From NCBI GenBank assembly GCA_964557545.1, contig CAZLAK010000022.1, positions 1 through 33,313 on the forward strand: DNA of 33,313 bases. Direction: 5' to 3'. Under the pieces are notes generated by a model. That model worked only from the letters and a program-made list of their open reading frames with translations. It ran no database searches and had not been told where the DNA came from. The DNA is from CAZLAK01 sp964557545 (GTDB taxonomy: Bacteria > Bacillota > Desulfotomaculia > Desulfotomaculales > Pelotomaculaceae). Positions 22,733 to 30,158 of the stretch are shown in pieces. The position numbers and the translations under genes are program-made. Position 1 is the first letter of the stretch. Each line of letters starts with the position of its first letter.

Positions 22733-22987
22733 TTAAATAGCCTGGGAGTACGCCTGGAGAACGGCGCTTTGAATGATTTCACGAGCCGCGGGTGTAATGG
22801 GGTGGGCAATATCCCTAAATTCCCCGTCCGGCGTCTTCCTGCTCGGCATAGCCACAAACAGCCCTTTTTGCCCCTCCACTACTTTAATATCGTGGATGAC
22901 AAAAGAATCGTCCAAAGTTACCGAGACAATCGCCTTCATCTTTCCTTCCGGCAGCACCTTGCGGACCCTGACATCGGTAACCCTCAC
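22733..22987 (-). CDS. spoVG: Septation/sporulation regulator SpoVG
   Basis: SpoVG is a small nucleic-acid-binding regulator that affects sporulation, cortex formation and cell division. The 84-residue product has the full family core: VTDVRVRKVLPEGKMKAIVSV, the FVIHDIKVVEGQKGLFVAMP segment with its GLFV core, and PSRKTPDGEFRDIAHPI. The start is GTG behind AAGGTGGTGA. A sigma-H-like promoter (23033-23059) lies upstream with the spacing known for Bacillus spoVG. A terminator follows. The gene order spoVG-glmU-prs is conserved. Confidence 0.97.
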   Translation of the reverse strand: MRVTDVRVRKVLPEGKMKAIVSVTLDDSFVIHDIKVVEGQKGLFVAMPSRKTPDGEFRDIAHPITPAAREIIQSAVLQAYSQAI

Positions 22988-23032
22988 GCCAAATCACCAC
23001 CTTCCTTCAAAGACCGATGCCTTTTATTCTGT

Positions 23033-23059
23033 AACTTCTGCAACAACTGGCATTTTCCT
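23033..23059 (-). promoter_or_regulatory. Putative sigma-H promoter of spoVG
   Basis: On the minus strand AGGAAAA (23053-23059) is followed by 14 bases and GAAGTT (23033-23038). Sigma-H promoters have AGGAnnT-like and GAAT(T)-like elements, and Bacillus spoVG is a classic sigma-H gene with this spacing. The -10 differs at one position (GAAG for GAAT). The likely start of transcription is near 23026, about 40 bases before the GTG. Confidence 0.4.
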
Positions 23060-23105
23060 TCTTTTTACCAGAACATTAAGAAAAATATTTGTTTAAAAAA
23101 TGTTT

Positions 23106-24326
23106 TTACCGGTACATTATTTGAAAACCTGATTTAGTAAGCCTGCTTACGACTTCTGCCATGTGTTCTGGCCCCGCCGTTTCCAGAACAACTTCCACCA
23201 CAGCCGACTGCAAGGGGATCCCCGGCAAAGTGCGGTCGTGGTTTACGGAAATGATGTTAGCCCGGGCTGAAGCTATGGCCAAAAGCAGCTTGCAAAGGCT
23301 TCCTGGTCTATCGGAAATGGTGGCATTTAAGTGCACCCGGCGTCCGGACTGAACAAGTCCCCGCTCTATAATCACCGAAAGGGCGTTGGTGTCAATATTT
23401 CCACCGCTGATAACCGCCGCTGCCACAGAGCCCTCTTTTAAGCGAACTCGCCCAAAGAGAAGAGCAGCCAGCGCAGATGCCCCCGCCCCTTCGGCCACTA
23501 CCTTGGATCTTTCCAAAAGGAAGAGCACGGTACTGGCAATTTGTTCATCTGGAACGGTAGCCATTTCGTCCACGTATTTTTTAATAATAGCAAAGGTTTT
23601 TTCTCCGGGTTTTTTTACAGCAATGCCGTCAGCAAATGTACCGGCTCCTTTCTCTTCCACCAGCTGCCCCGAGTAAAAGGAACGGACAAGGGAGCTCGCC
23701 CCTTCGGCCTGAACACCGATAACCTTAATGCGGGGAAACTGTTCCTTTAAGATAAAAGATACACCGGCAAGCAACCCCCCGCCCCCGGCAGGCACTAAAA
23801 CCGCATCTACACCGCCTAAGTCTTCCAACAATTCTGTCCCCAAAGTAGCCTGTCCGGCAATTACATCTTCATCGTCAAAGGCGTGCACCAGCACGGCACC
23901 TGTTTCTTTTGCCAATTGCTGAGCTTTTTGGTATGCGCTGTCATAATCGGCTCCTGCCAGCAGCACCTTTGCTCCGTAACCCTCAGCAGCCGCCACTTTA
24001 GAAAGAGGTGCGCCTTCGGGCATGACAATAGTGCAGGGAAGCTGAACCTTGGCGGCCGCATAAGCGACACCCTGGGCGTGGTTGCCGGCAGAAGCCGCTA
24101 TTATTCCGGCCGGCCGCCTGCCCGCGGCCAAAAGAGCGATTTTGTTCAGAGCCCCCCTGATTTTAAAAGAGCCCGTCTTTTGCAAGTTTTCTAGCTTTAA
24201 ATAAACCTGACAGCCAGTCATAGCACTGAAAGTGGCTGAAAAATCCACCGGCGTCCGCCGTACAACTCCTGCCAGGCGGCGCGCCGCCTCCCTCACTGCC
24301 TCCACAGTAATCAGGGACTGGGGCAT
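23106..24326 (-). CDS. ilvA: Threonine ammonia-lyase (PLP-dependent, ACT domain)
   Basis: This enzyme deaminates L-threonine to 2-oxobutanoate, feeding isoleucine synthesis or catabolism. The 406-residue product is a fold-type II PLP enzyme: the PLP-binding Lys55 lies in TGSFKIRGA, the substrate loop is SAGNHAQGVA, and the phosphate loop is VPAGGGGLLAG. An ACT domain follows from about residue 330 (LNATISDRPGSLCKLL onward). Length and single ACT domain match the TdcB/short IlvA class rather than the two-ACT biosynthetic form. The ATG at 24326 has AGGAG 9 bases upstream, better than the ATG at 24332. No T-box leader was seen. Confidence 0.93.
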   Translation of the reverse strand: MPQSLITVEAVREAARRLAGVVRRTPVDFSATFSAMTGCQVYLKLENLQKTGSFKIRGALNKIALLAAGRRPAGIIAASAGNHAQGVAYAAAKVQLPCTIVMPEGAPLSKVAAAEGYGAKVLLAGADYDSAYQKAQQLAKETGAVLVHAFDDEDVIAGQATLGTELLEDLGGVDAVLVPAGGGGLLAGVSFILKEQFPRIKVIGVQAEGASSLVRSFYSGQLVEEKGAGTFADGIAVKKPGEKTFAIIKKYVDEMATVPDEQIASTVLFLLERSKVVAEGAGASALAALLFGRVRLKEGSVAAAVISGGNIDTNALSVIIERGLVQSGRRVHLNATISDRPGSLCKLLLAIASARANIISVNHDRTLPGIPLQSAVVEVVLETAGPEHMAEVVSRLTKSGFQIMYR

Positions 24327-24439
24327 ACGCATTCACTCCTCAATTTAAAGCCTGTAAAACGGCTACATCAATACACCAATGTGATAATCTCGCCTGCATT
24401 ATTTATGGAACACAAAATATTTTTTATGCCGCTTTTTAT

Positions 24440-25480
24440 TTATGGCGGTGTACACTTATGGTGGTGTACACTGCCGCTAAAAACCGCGTATACACTTTTT
24501 AATTTTACCCCCTCTATGCCGGCCAGCATTTTTCTTGCCACCCGGTTGCTGCCAGCTACAAGTGAAAACTCCAGCTCTAAAACCCCTTTTTGGCGCAGGT
24601 AGCGGATGCACTCCGCTACCATGAGCGCATCCAGTCCCTTATGCCTGTAGCGCGGCAAAACTGCCAGCACGGCCAGCCGGGCATACCTCCAAAAGCGCCA
24701 GTGGAGCAGGGTAAGACAAAGGCCGGCCGGCCGGCCGCCTACCTCAACCAAAATAACGGCCTTTGGGTCATAATAAAAGGAGAGCTTGCGCAAAACGGAA
24801 GCCGCCCCGGCAGGAGTAAGCGGCACAAAACCCCAAGCACCTGCCATGGCCCCGTTATGAATGAGGGAAAAAGCTTCACCGTCGGCCGGGTCATTAAAAT
24901 TGACATTCCTTAAACGAACCCCCTTTATTCTCGCTGCCCGGTTGGCCGCTCTTTGCACTTTGGCCGGCAGATCTCTCCTTAAATCGATGGCATAAGCGCG
25001 CAAAACCGCCTCCACCTCTAAACCGCACGAAAGCAAGAGGCTGGCGTAATAGGGGGGATTTAGGGGCATTGTCGGGTGTTGGAAGGTATACGCGCCTTCT
25101 GTCCAGAGCCCCAAGCGGTGGTGGGGTGTTAAATCCACCGGACCGCACATTTTATCTTTTCCATTTTCTAAAAGCCAGCCGGCAGCCGCACTGACAAGGG
25201 CGCACGCTGCTTTTGGATCATTGGCACACGCAAAGTAACCAAAATAACCAGCCGTACTTTCGTGGGCAAAGGGGTGAGTGCTGGCGGCAATCCTTCCCAC
25301 CGGGCGGCCACCTCTGGTTGCCAGAAAAGCCTGGAAATGTATGTCTGCAAAAAGGGGGTCGCTTTTAAGGTCTTCACCACAAGGAAGCGGAGGCGCAAAG
25401 TACCCAAAAGGAGAAAAGCAAAAACCGGCATTAAAAACGCGCCAAAGAGAAGGGGAGGAAACGGGCACAACACAGATCAT
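24440..25480 (-). CDS. YghO-like GNAT-fold protein
   Basis: The 346-residue product matches the YghO-like family: ATRGGRPVGRIAAS near residues 54-67, GYFGYFACANDP, the GPVDLTPHHRLGLWTEG segment and PLNPPYYASLL, followed by a C-terminal N-acyltransferase-like (GNAT) fold. There the coenzyme A loop is seen as RYRHKGLDALMV near residue 290. The substrate of this family is unknown. The ATG lacks a strong ribosome site (only GACGG about 8 bases before). Its last codons lie in a tandem 16-bp duplication that adds a short His-rich tail (VHHHKCTPP), which looks unlike the family end. Confidence 0.8.
   Translation of the reverse strand: MICVVPVSSPSLWRVFNAGFCFSPFGYFAPPLPCGEDLKSDPLFADIHFQAFLATRGGRPVGRIAASTHPFAHESTAGYFGYFACANDPKAACALVSAAAGWLLENGKDKMCGPVDLTPHHRLGLWTEGAYTFQHPTMPLNPPYYASLLLSCGLEVEAVLRAYAIDLRRDLPAKVQRAANRAARIKGVRLRNVNFNDPADGEAFSLIHNGAMAGAWGFVPLTPAGAASVLRKLSFYYDPKAVILVEVGGRPAGLCLTLLHWRFWRYARLAVLAVLPRYRHKGLDALMVAECIRYLRQKGVLELEFSLVAGSNRVARKMLAGIEGVKLKSVYAVFSGSVHHHKCTPP
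24441..24472. repeat. Tandem 16-bp duplication at the 3' end of the YghO-like gene
   Basis: TATGGCGGTGTACACT (24441-24456) is followed directly by TATGGTGGTGTACACT (24457-24472): a head-to-tail repeat differing at one base. Each copy contains the palindrome GTGTACAC. As 16 is not a multiple of three, it shifts the frame between copies and creates the protein's final residues. Confidence 0.85.
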
Positions 25481-25560
25481 AATTTTTACCGTCCGTGTTT
25501 TTCGTTATTCGTTCTTTAAATTTATGCTGCCCGCCTGCATTGTGCTCACAAAATGGCAAT

Positions 25561-25586
25561 AAAAAAAGGCCCAACAGCGTGCCTTT
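25561..25586 (-). terminator. Intrinsic terminator after the nucleotidyltransferase gene
   Basis: On the minus strand AAAGGC (25581-25586) pairs with GCCTTT (25565-25570) over a 10-base loop, and the T run continues to 25561. It lies just past the gene's 3' end and precedes the YghO-like gene. Confidence 0.7.
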
Positions 25587-25595
25587 CTTGACTTT

Positions 25596-26357
25596 TTATC
25601 TTGGTTCTTTAGACATTTGCTCTAAAACCAACTTTAAGTCTTCCGGTTTATCTACATCCACCCCAATTTCGGGGTAGCGGGAGACAACCACTGCCCCCCT
25701 AATACCCAAAAGCTGTGACACCTTCCTTTCGGCCTCGGCCAGGGAAAGGGTGTGCAGGAGAAATTTTACCACAAAGACGATCCCCAGCAGCCTGCACAGG
25801 CCTAACGGGTTCTTGCGCAAAGCAATAAACTCTTTGCCCTTTTCCCTGCATTGGGGAAAGACTGCCGGGTTGAGCAAAAACAAATTGCCGCCTGTAAAAA
25901 TACCGTCTTTAAGCCTTACGTATGTCCGCCGCGTAGAAGGAAAGCGCCCTTCTACCACCCGCTTTTCAATGACAGGATAATACAAATCTAAAGACGCGTC
26001 ACCGCAGAGATCTAAAAAATCATCCACTGCCCCGGCTGTCAGCAGCGGGATATCTGAAGTAGCAATAAGAACGCGCTCAGTTTCCGCTGTGCGGGCAAGC
26101 CCGGCGGCGATGTTGTCCATGAGATCGCCTGTAGACGGCACCCCAAAAACTTTTCTTCCCTCCAAAGGAAAGGGAAAGGCTGCCGCGGGGCCCACAACGG
26201 CTATTTTCTGCACCCGCCGGACTGCTAAAAGGGCTTCTATCACGTACTCGCACATCGCCCGGCCGCCGATGTCAATCAAGGCTTCGTAAGCGGCTGGGCT
26301 TGCCTCCTTCAATGGCCCGTTATTGGGGCTTCCAGCCAGGACAATGGCATTTACCAT
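25596..26357 (-). CDS. MobA-like nucleotidyltransferase family protein
   Basis: A 253-residue Rossmann-type nucleotidyltransferase: VNAIVLAGSPNNGPLKEA at the start, ATSDIPLL (the metal-binding Asp, around residue 100), TGGNLFLLN and a C-terminal GVDVDKPEDLKLV. The usual glycine-rich GxGxRM loop after LAG is replaced by SPNNGP, so binding of the base may differ from MobA or IspD. The substrate is unknown; relatives next to ispE suggest a guess of sugar- or alditol-nucleotide chemistry, but nothing here proves it. The ATG at 26357 overlaps the GntR gene's stop (TGATG) and has GAGAGG 7 bases upstream, so both are one operon. Confidence 0.75.
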   Translation of the reverse strand: MVNAIVLAGSPNNGPLKEASPAAYEALIDIGGRAMCEYVIEALLAVRRVQKIAVVGPAAAFPFPLEGRKVFGVPSTGDLMDNIAAGLARTAETERVLIATSDIPLLTAGAVDDFLDLCGDASLDLYYPVIEKRVVEGRFPSTRRTYVRLKDGIFTGGNLFLLNPAVFPQCREKGKEFIALRKNPLGLCRLLGIVFVVKFLLHTLSLAEAERKVSQLLGIRGAVVVSRYPEIGVDVDKPEDLKLVLEQMSKEPR

Positions 26358-27037
26358 CAAGTTGCCTCTCCCTTAAGAGCGTTTAAAAGTATTTGCTCAG
26401 CATTTTCTATATGCTCTCTGGCCAGCGTTTGGGCCAGCTCTACGTTTCTGTCCGAAATGGCTTCTACAATCTTTTTGTGTTCGTCGAGAACAATTTTCGT
26501 TCTGCCCGGCTGAGAAAGAGAGGTCATTCTAAAGCGCTGGATTTGCTCCTGCAGGTGAGTGATGATCTGAACCAGCCGCTGGTTGCGGGAAGCCTTGTAG
26601 ATAAGCTCGTGAAAAGCGGCATCGGCTTTGACAATGGCTGCCAAGTCATCTTCTCCCGTCGCATTGATCATCAAAAGAGAGCGCTCTAATTCGTCCATTT
26701 CTTCTTCGGTTATCCGTTCGGCAGCCAGGCCGGCCGCCATACCTTCCAGCGCCGCCCTAACTTCAAAAATATCGACAATATCTTTTAGGGAAATACCGGC
26801 AACGTAAGCACCCTTGCGCGGCACCATCACCACAAAACCTTCCAGCTCTAGCTTGCGGATAGCCTCCCGTACAGGGGTGCGGCTTACCCCCATTTCTTCG
26901 GCCAGCTGGATTTCCATAAGCCTTTCCCCGGGCTTTAACCGGCCTTGAATGATAGCCTCCCTGAGCGATTCAAAAACCATCTCTCTTAGCGGCTTGTAAT
27001 TATCCAGTTTAATTGGCACCAGTCTAGGCTGGCTCAC
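26357..27037 (-). CDS. GntR family transcriptional regulator (FCD type)
   Basis: A 226-residue regulator. Residues 1-75 form a winged helix (PLREMVFESLREAIIQG, then LAEEMGVSRTPVREAIRKLE). Residues 80-215 are an all-helical FCD ligand-binding domain with acid and histidine residues (ADAAFHELIYKAS, LDEHKKIVEAI) that commonly bind metal and organic acids. Such FadR-type proteins sense small carboxylates and repress or activate nearby genes. The GTG start is preceded by GGGGG runs. It overlaps the nucleotidyltransferase gene and lies about 60 bases from a 26-bp palindrome that could be its own operator. Confidence 0.93.
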   Translation of the reverse strand: MSQPRLVPIKLDNYKPLREMVFESLREAIIQGRLKPGERLMEIQLAEEMGVSRTPVREAIRKLELEGFVVMVPRKGAYVAGISLKDIVDIFEVRAALEGMAAGLAAERITEEEMDELERSLLMINATGEDDLAAIVKADAAFHELIYKASRNQRLVQIITHLQEQIQRFRMTSLSQPGRTKIVLDEHKKIVEAISDRNVELAQTLAREHIENAEQILLNALKGEAT

Positions 27038-27097
27038 ATCCCCCGCCCCCCTTTTAAAATATCAAAACAATGCCAAACAAAGATAAAAACAACGTGC

Positions 27098-27123
27098 CAA
27101 AAATAAAATTAATTTTATTTTTG
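27098..27123. promoter_or_regulatory. 26-bp perfect palindrome upstream of the GntR gene
   Basis: From 27098 to 27123 the sequence is a perfect dyad centred between 27110 and 27111; the left arm is CAAAAATAAAATT and the right arm is its exact reverse complement. It lies 60 bases upstream of the GntR start in a 157-base gap after ispE. It could be an operator for the GntR protein, or an AT-rich hairpin ending ispE transcripts, though its stem is weak. Confidence 0.5.
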
Positions 27124-27194
27124 CTCCTCTCTATTTTAGCTCCCGCCTTTTACTGCTGCAAGACCAAAACCGCGGCAGAAAAGGGCGCCTCCAA

Positions 27195-28049
27195 TTAATT
27201 ACAGCAAGTTCTGGTTATAACCACCTCTCCGGGCAGAAGGCGCAATCGCGCGGCCGCCTCCGCCGCCGCACGTTCATCCCTGACTATGCCAAATACCGTA
27301 GGACCGCTGCCGGTCATGGCCGCTCCCAGCGCACCGGCCCGCAAAAGAGCATTTTTAATTTCCCGTACAGCCGGGTGCATCAGGGCCGTAACTTCTTCCA
27401 AAACATTGGCCAGCTTTTGAGCTACCCCTTCTACATCGCCGCGGTCAAGCGCCTCGATCATGCCGCGCGTATCAGGTCTTCTGGAAATTGTAACACGGGA
27501 AAACGCACCGTAAACGGCAGCCGTAGATACACCAAAGGGCGGCTTAACCAGTACCAGATTCATAGAGGGGCAAGCCGGCAGCTGTTCTATAATTTCGCCG
27601 CGCCCGCGCACCAAAGCTGTACCCCCAAAGACGCAAAAGGGAACATCAGAACCGATTTCTGCGCCGAGCACCGCCAGTTCACCGGTGGAAAGCCCCAAGC
27701 CCCACAATTCATTTAAAGCGTGCAAGGCCGCCGCCGCATCGGCCGAACCGCCGCCCAAACCGGCCTCGGCGGGGATGCGTTTTTGCAAGCGGATCCTAAC
27801 ACCCTTTTGCACGCCAAAGCGGCTTATAAGAAGGCGGGCGGCACGCAGAACGAGATTTTCATCGTTTTGGGGCGCACCGCTACCTGTAACTTCCAAAGAA
27901 AGACCGCTTCGGGCAGGGTAGAACTCGAGAACATCGGCAAGTTCTATGGACTGCATAATCATTTCAACCTCGTGGTAGCCGTCTTGTCTTTTGCCTAAAA
28001 CATCCAGTGTTAAGTTAATTTTAGCCCTGGCCAAAAACTTCAAGGACAC
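27195..28049 (-). CDS. ispE: 4-(cytidine 5'-diphospho)-2-C-methyl-D-erythritol kinase
   Basis: IspE phosphorylates CDP-methylerythritol in the MEP pathway to isoprenoids. The 284-residue GHMP kinase has AKINLTLDVLGKRQDGYHEVEM at the start, the ATP-binding PAEAGLGGGSADAAAAL near residue 95, GSDVPFC, and the C-terminal GAAMTGSGPTVFGI loop. The GTG start at 28049 has GGGGTGG 8 bases upstream. In Bacillus ispE sits near yabG/purR upstream of spoVG-glmU; here a GntR-nucleotidyltransferase pair, the YghO-like gene and ilvA separate them. Confidence 0.97.
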   Translation of the reverse strand: MSLKFLARAKINLTLDVLGKRQDGYHEVEMIMQSIELADVLEFYPARSGLSLEVTGSGAPQNDENLVLRAARLLISRFGVQKGVRIRLQKRIPAEAGLGGGSADAAAALHALNELWGLGLSTGELAVLGAEIGSDVPFCVFGGTALVRGRGEIIEQLPACPSMNLVLVKPPFGVSTAAVYGAFSRVTISRRPDTRGMIEALDRGDVEGVAQKLANVLEEVTALMHPAVREIKNALLRAGALGAAMTGSGPTVFGIVRDERAAAEAAARLRLLPGEVVITRTCCN

Positions 28050-28206
28050 AAAAAACCACCCCGCTTCTATTTTTAGCTGGCAGCCGCCCTGATTCCTTCC
28101 CAGGTGTAAAAAATTAAGGGAATCTCATAGAATATTACGAACCCAAAAGAGAAAGGGGGCGCTATAGCTGCCAGAACCAACTTTAAGAGAGCGGGGGAGC
28201 CACATC

Positions 28207-28722
28207 CTGATAGATTTAGACCACAGGCAGTTATTTTTTTACGAAGGGAGCCGGTTATGCGGGAGGTATCCCGTAGGGGTGGGTAAACATTCCACACCGA
28301 CACCTACAGGTAATTTTTATGTAATCGAAAAAATAATAAACCCGGGAGGGGTCTTGGGCAGCCGCTGGCTTGGACTGTCCATTCCCGGCGGCAGGTACGG
28401 CATCCACGGGACCAACAACCCCGCCTCTATTGGCGGCTACGTATCTAACGGCTGCATCCGCATGCACAACCGTGACATCGAAGAAATTTTTCCGCGGGTG
28501 GAAATTGGCACTCCTGTGGAAATATATTCTGCCGGCGGCGGTCTGCCCAAAGACAGCCAGCCGAAAAACAGCACGGGCAGCTTTGTTCATATTGTCAAAC
28601 CGGGGGAAAGTCTGTGGGAAATCGCCCGCATGTACGGGCGCGACCTCGAATCTGTCATCCGGGCCAACAACCTGGCCAACCCCGACCTGATTTACCCGGG
28701 CCAGGCAATCATTATTCCCTGA
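28207..28722 (+). CDS. L,D-transpeptidase (YkuD) with C-terminal LysM domain
   Basis: YkuD enzymes form 3-3 cross-links in peptidoglycan and are common in spore formers. Residues 25-100 carry the core: PTPTGNFYVI, then YGIHGTNNPASIGGYVSNGCIRMHN split around the catalytic Cys of SNGCIRM. A LysM domain (HIVKPGESLWEIARMYGRD to YPGQAIIIP) binds glycan. The first strands (IDLDHRQLFFYEGSRLCGRYPVGVG) are in frame but no ATG, GTG or TTG precedes them. The first ordinary start, GTG at 28279, would remove these strands. I start at CTG 28207, which has GGGGGAG 7 bases upstream. A CTG at 28168 behind AAAGGGGG is another option. Confidence 0.75.
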   Translation: MIDLDHRQLFFYEGSRLCGRYPVGVGKHSTPTPTGNFYVIEKIINPGGVLGSRWLGLSIPGGRYGIHGTNNPASIGGYVSNGCIRMHNRDIEEIFPRVEIGTPVEIYSAGGGLPKDSQPKNSTGSFVHIVKPGESLWEIARMYGRDLESVIRANNLANPDLIYPGQAIIIP

Positions 28723-28753
28723 ATTCCCTGACCGTCTTTTCCTAAAATGACTT

Positions 28754-29200
28754 TTACTGCCTTAAGAGAAGAAAAGCGCCGCCAGCCATAAGGAGGGCAC
28801 CGACAGCACTAAAAACAGTAAAAGGGATCTTATTGGCACCCAAAAGACCGAGGTGGTCAATAAGACCCGCGGTAAAAACCTGGCCTAAAATGATGGCCGT
28901 AGTTGCCGGGGCCACACCTACTTTGGGAATGCTCCTTATCACGAGGTAAACGATGATGACACCGAGCACACCGCCAAAGTAAGCGTACCATGGTGCCTGT
29001 AGGGCCGCTGCCAAACCTCCCTGGCCGGTGCGGAAAACAAAGAGGAGAAAGGCTACCAGCAAAAGGCCGGTGAGATGTACAATAAACGTGGCTTCCCAAA
29101 GCCCCGTCACCTTGCCGAGCGTGGAATTAACTGTCCCCTGAACAGCCATAGCCGCACCGGAGAGCGCAGCCAGAAAAAGAGTAAAGACTTTGCCTCCCAT
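28754..29200 (-). CDS. DMT-superfamily transporter, DUF606/YdcZ type
   Basis: A 148-residue protein with about five membrane helices. It opens MGGKVFTLFLAALSGAAMAVQGTVN, and has TTAIILGQVFTAGLIDHLG near residues 107-125, both typical of the DUF606 (YdcZ) half-size drug/metabolite transporters. Such proteins often work as pairs or dimers; no second copy is nearby and the substrate is unknown. The frame extends 71 codons upstream, but the ATG at 29200 has AGGAGGT 9 bases before it and matches family length. Confidence 0.85.
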   Translation of the reverse strand: MGGKVFTLFLAALSGAAMAVQGTVNSTLGKVTGLWEATFIVHLTGLLLVAFLLFVFRTGQGGLAAALQAPWYAYFGGVLGVIIVYLVIRSIPKVGVAPATTAIILGQVFTAGLIDHLGLLGANKIPFTVFSAVGALLMAGGAFLLLRQ

Positions 29201-29372
29201 TAACCAATGACCTCCTGGAAAGTTTTTTTTATTTTGTCTCTGCCAGTACCCCCTTATTCTATCCGTAGCAAACGCCGCCTCCCCGACATAAAATAAAAAA
29301 GGCCCCGAAGAAGGGGCAAAAAGAGGCACGCTTTCAGTAAACACCAATTGCGAAAATCGGAGGTGTGAGGTT

Positions 29373-29594
29373 TTGCAAAGGCTGTTAAATCCGCTTCTCT
29401 TTTTGATGGCCAATACCCCGGACGCAGAAAAAAACCTGGAAATTATAATGAGTATGGTTGCCGCAGTTTGCGAATCGGTAAAAAATATTAAAACTGGCTT
29501 AGAAAGCTTTCACGCTAACATTTTAAAGATGGCCAACGCCGGCAGTCCAAATACAGGAACTGAAAAAGAGCAAGAAAAGCCACCAGCCCAATAA
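29373..29594 (+). CDS. Small protein of unknown function
   Basis: A 73-residue product I do not recognise. It has a hydrophobic start (LLNPLLFLM), a central amphipathic helix (NLEIIMSMVAAVCESVKNI), and a low-complexity tail rich in Glu, Lys, Pro and Gln. The start is TTG at 29373 with GGAGGTG 7-9 bases upstream, a strong site that supports translation. A very strong terminator follows 11 bases after the stop, which also fits a real gene. The divergent DUF606 gene shares its upstream region. Confidence 0.6.
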   Translation: MQRLLNPLLFLMANTPDAEKNLEIIMSMVAAVCESVKNIKTGLESFHANILKMANAGSPNTGTEKEQEKPPAQ

Positions 29595-29604
29595 TACCGG
29601 GCAG

Positions 29605-29645
29605 GGAGGGGCGGGTCTTAGTCAACCCGCCCCTCCTCTTTTTTT
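29605..29645 (+). terminator. Strong intrinsic terminator shared with a convergent gene
   Basis: GGAGGGGCGGGT (29605-29616) pairs perfectly with ACCCGCCCCTCC (29625-29636), a 12-bp stem with an 8-base loop, then TCTTTTTTT. It ends the small gene at 29373. The 3' arm lies inside the last codons of the minus-strand gene that ends at 29622. Confidence 0.92.
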
Positions 29646-30158
29646 GTCGTCTAACTGTTCCCACTTCATTATTTTGGGGGGCTCCCGGCGGGGCTTATTC
29701 TCCCCTGGATTGTCTTGTGCACTTTTTTCAGTTTTACCAGTGCTTTCACTGCCTTCAACCGCGCCAGCCACTTGGGACGAAGGGTGCTTTAGAGCCTGGC
29801 CGGCACTTTGGGAAAGCAAGCCGGTCAGTCCCTTAAGGTCGGTGTTCTGGCACAAAGCAGCCAAGAGACTGGCAATGGCTGCCGGGTTAATGCCTCCCCC
29901 GCCCAGCAGTTTGGCAAGCGACCCCAGCGCTGCTTCTACAGGGGCAGGGGGTGTTCCACAAGAAAGCTGCACGGAAGGTAAAGACATGCCCGCGCCGCCA
30001 GCTAGCCGGCGCCCGGCCAGTTCCAAGATCTGCATTAAGTTGACCGAACTTATATAAAGGAGCATGGTATCACCATCAAGACCGTGCCGGGTCATGGCAT
30101 CCAGGGCCCTGGACAGGGGATCAGTCAGCGGTACTAGCTTCTTTTCTCCATCAGTCAA
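29622..30158 (-). CDS. Unknown partner of the YbaB-like protein
   Basis: I do not recognise this protein of about 178 residues. It starts within the 3' end of the YbaB-like gene, so the two are translationally linked. A short PLTD motif is repeated near the start, then a helical segment (NLMQILELAGRRLAGG), a Gly/Ala/Leu-rich middle (LAKLLGGGGINPAAIASLLAAL), and a charged, Pro/Lys-rich tail. There is no signal peptide. The start is uncertain: TTG at 30167 has almost no spacing from its GGGGG, while TTG at 30158 has 9 bases. Its stop lies within the terminator of the opposite gene. Confidence 0.6.
   Translation of the reverse strand: MTDGEKKLVPLTDPLSRALDAMTRHGLDGDTMLLYISSVNLMQILELAGRRLAGGAGMSLPSVQLSCGTPPAPVEAALGSLAKLLGGGGINPAAIASLLAALCQNTDLKGLTGLLSQSAGQALKHPSSQVAGAVEGSESTGKTEKSAQDNPGENKPRREPPKIMKWEQLDDKKRGGAG

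Noticed and set aside
28073..28303. 76-codon minus-strand frame over the L,D-transpeptidase start
   Set aside because: The plus strand encodes recognisable YkuD sequence in its downstream part; the minus frame resembles no family.
28255..28590. 111-codon minus-strand frame
   Set aside because: Fully antisense to the YkuD domain and without a ribosome site.
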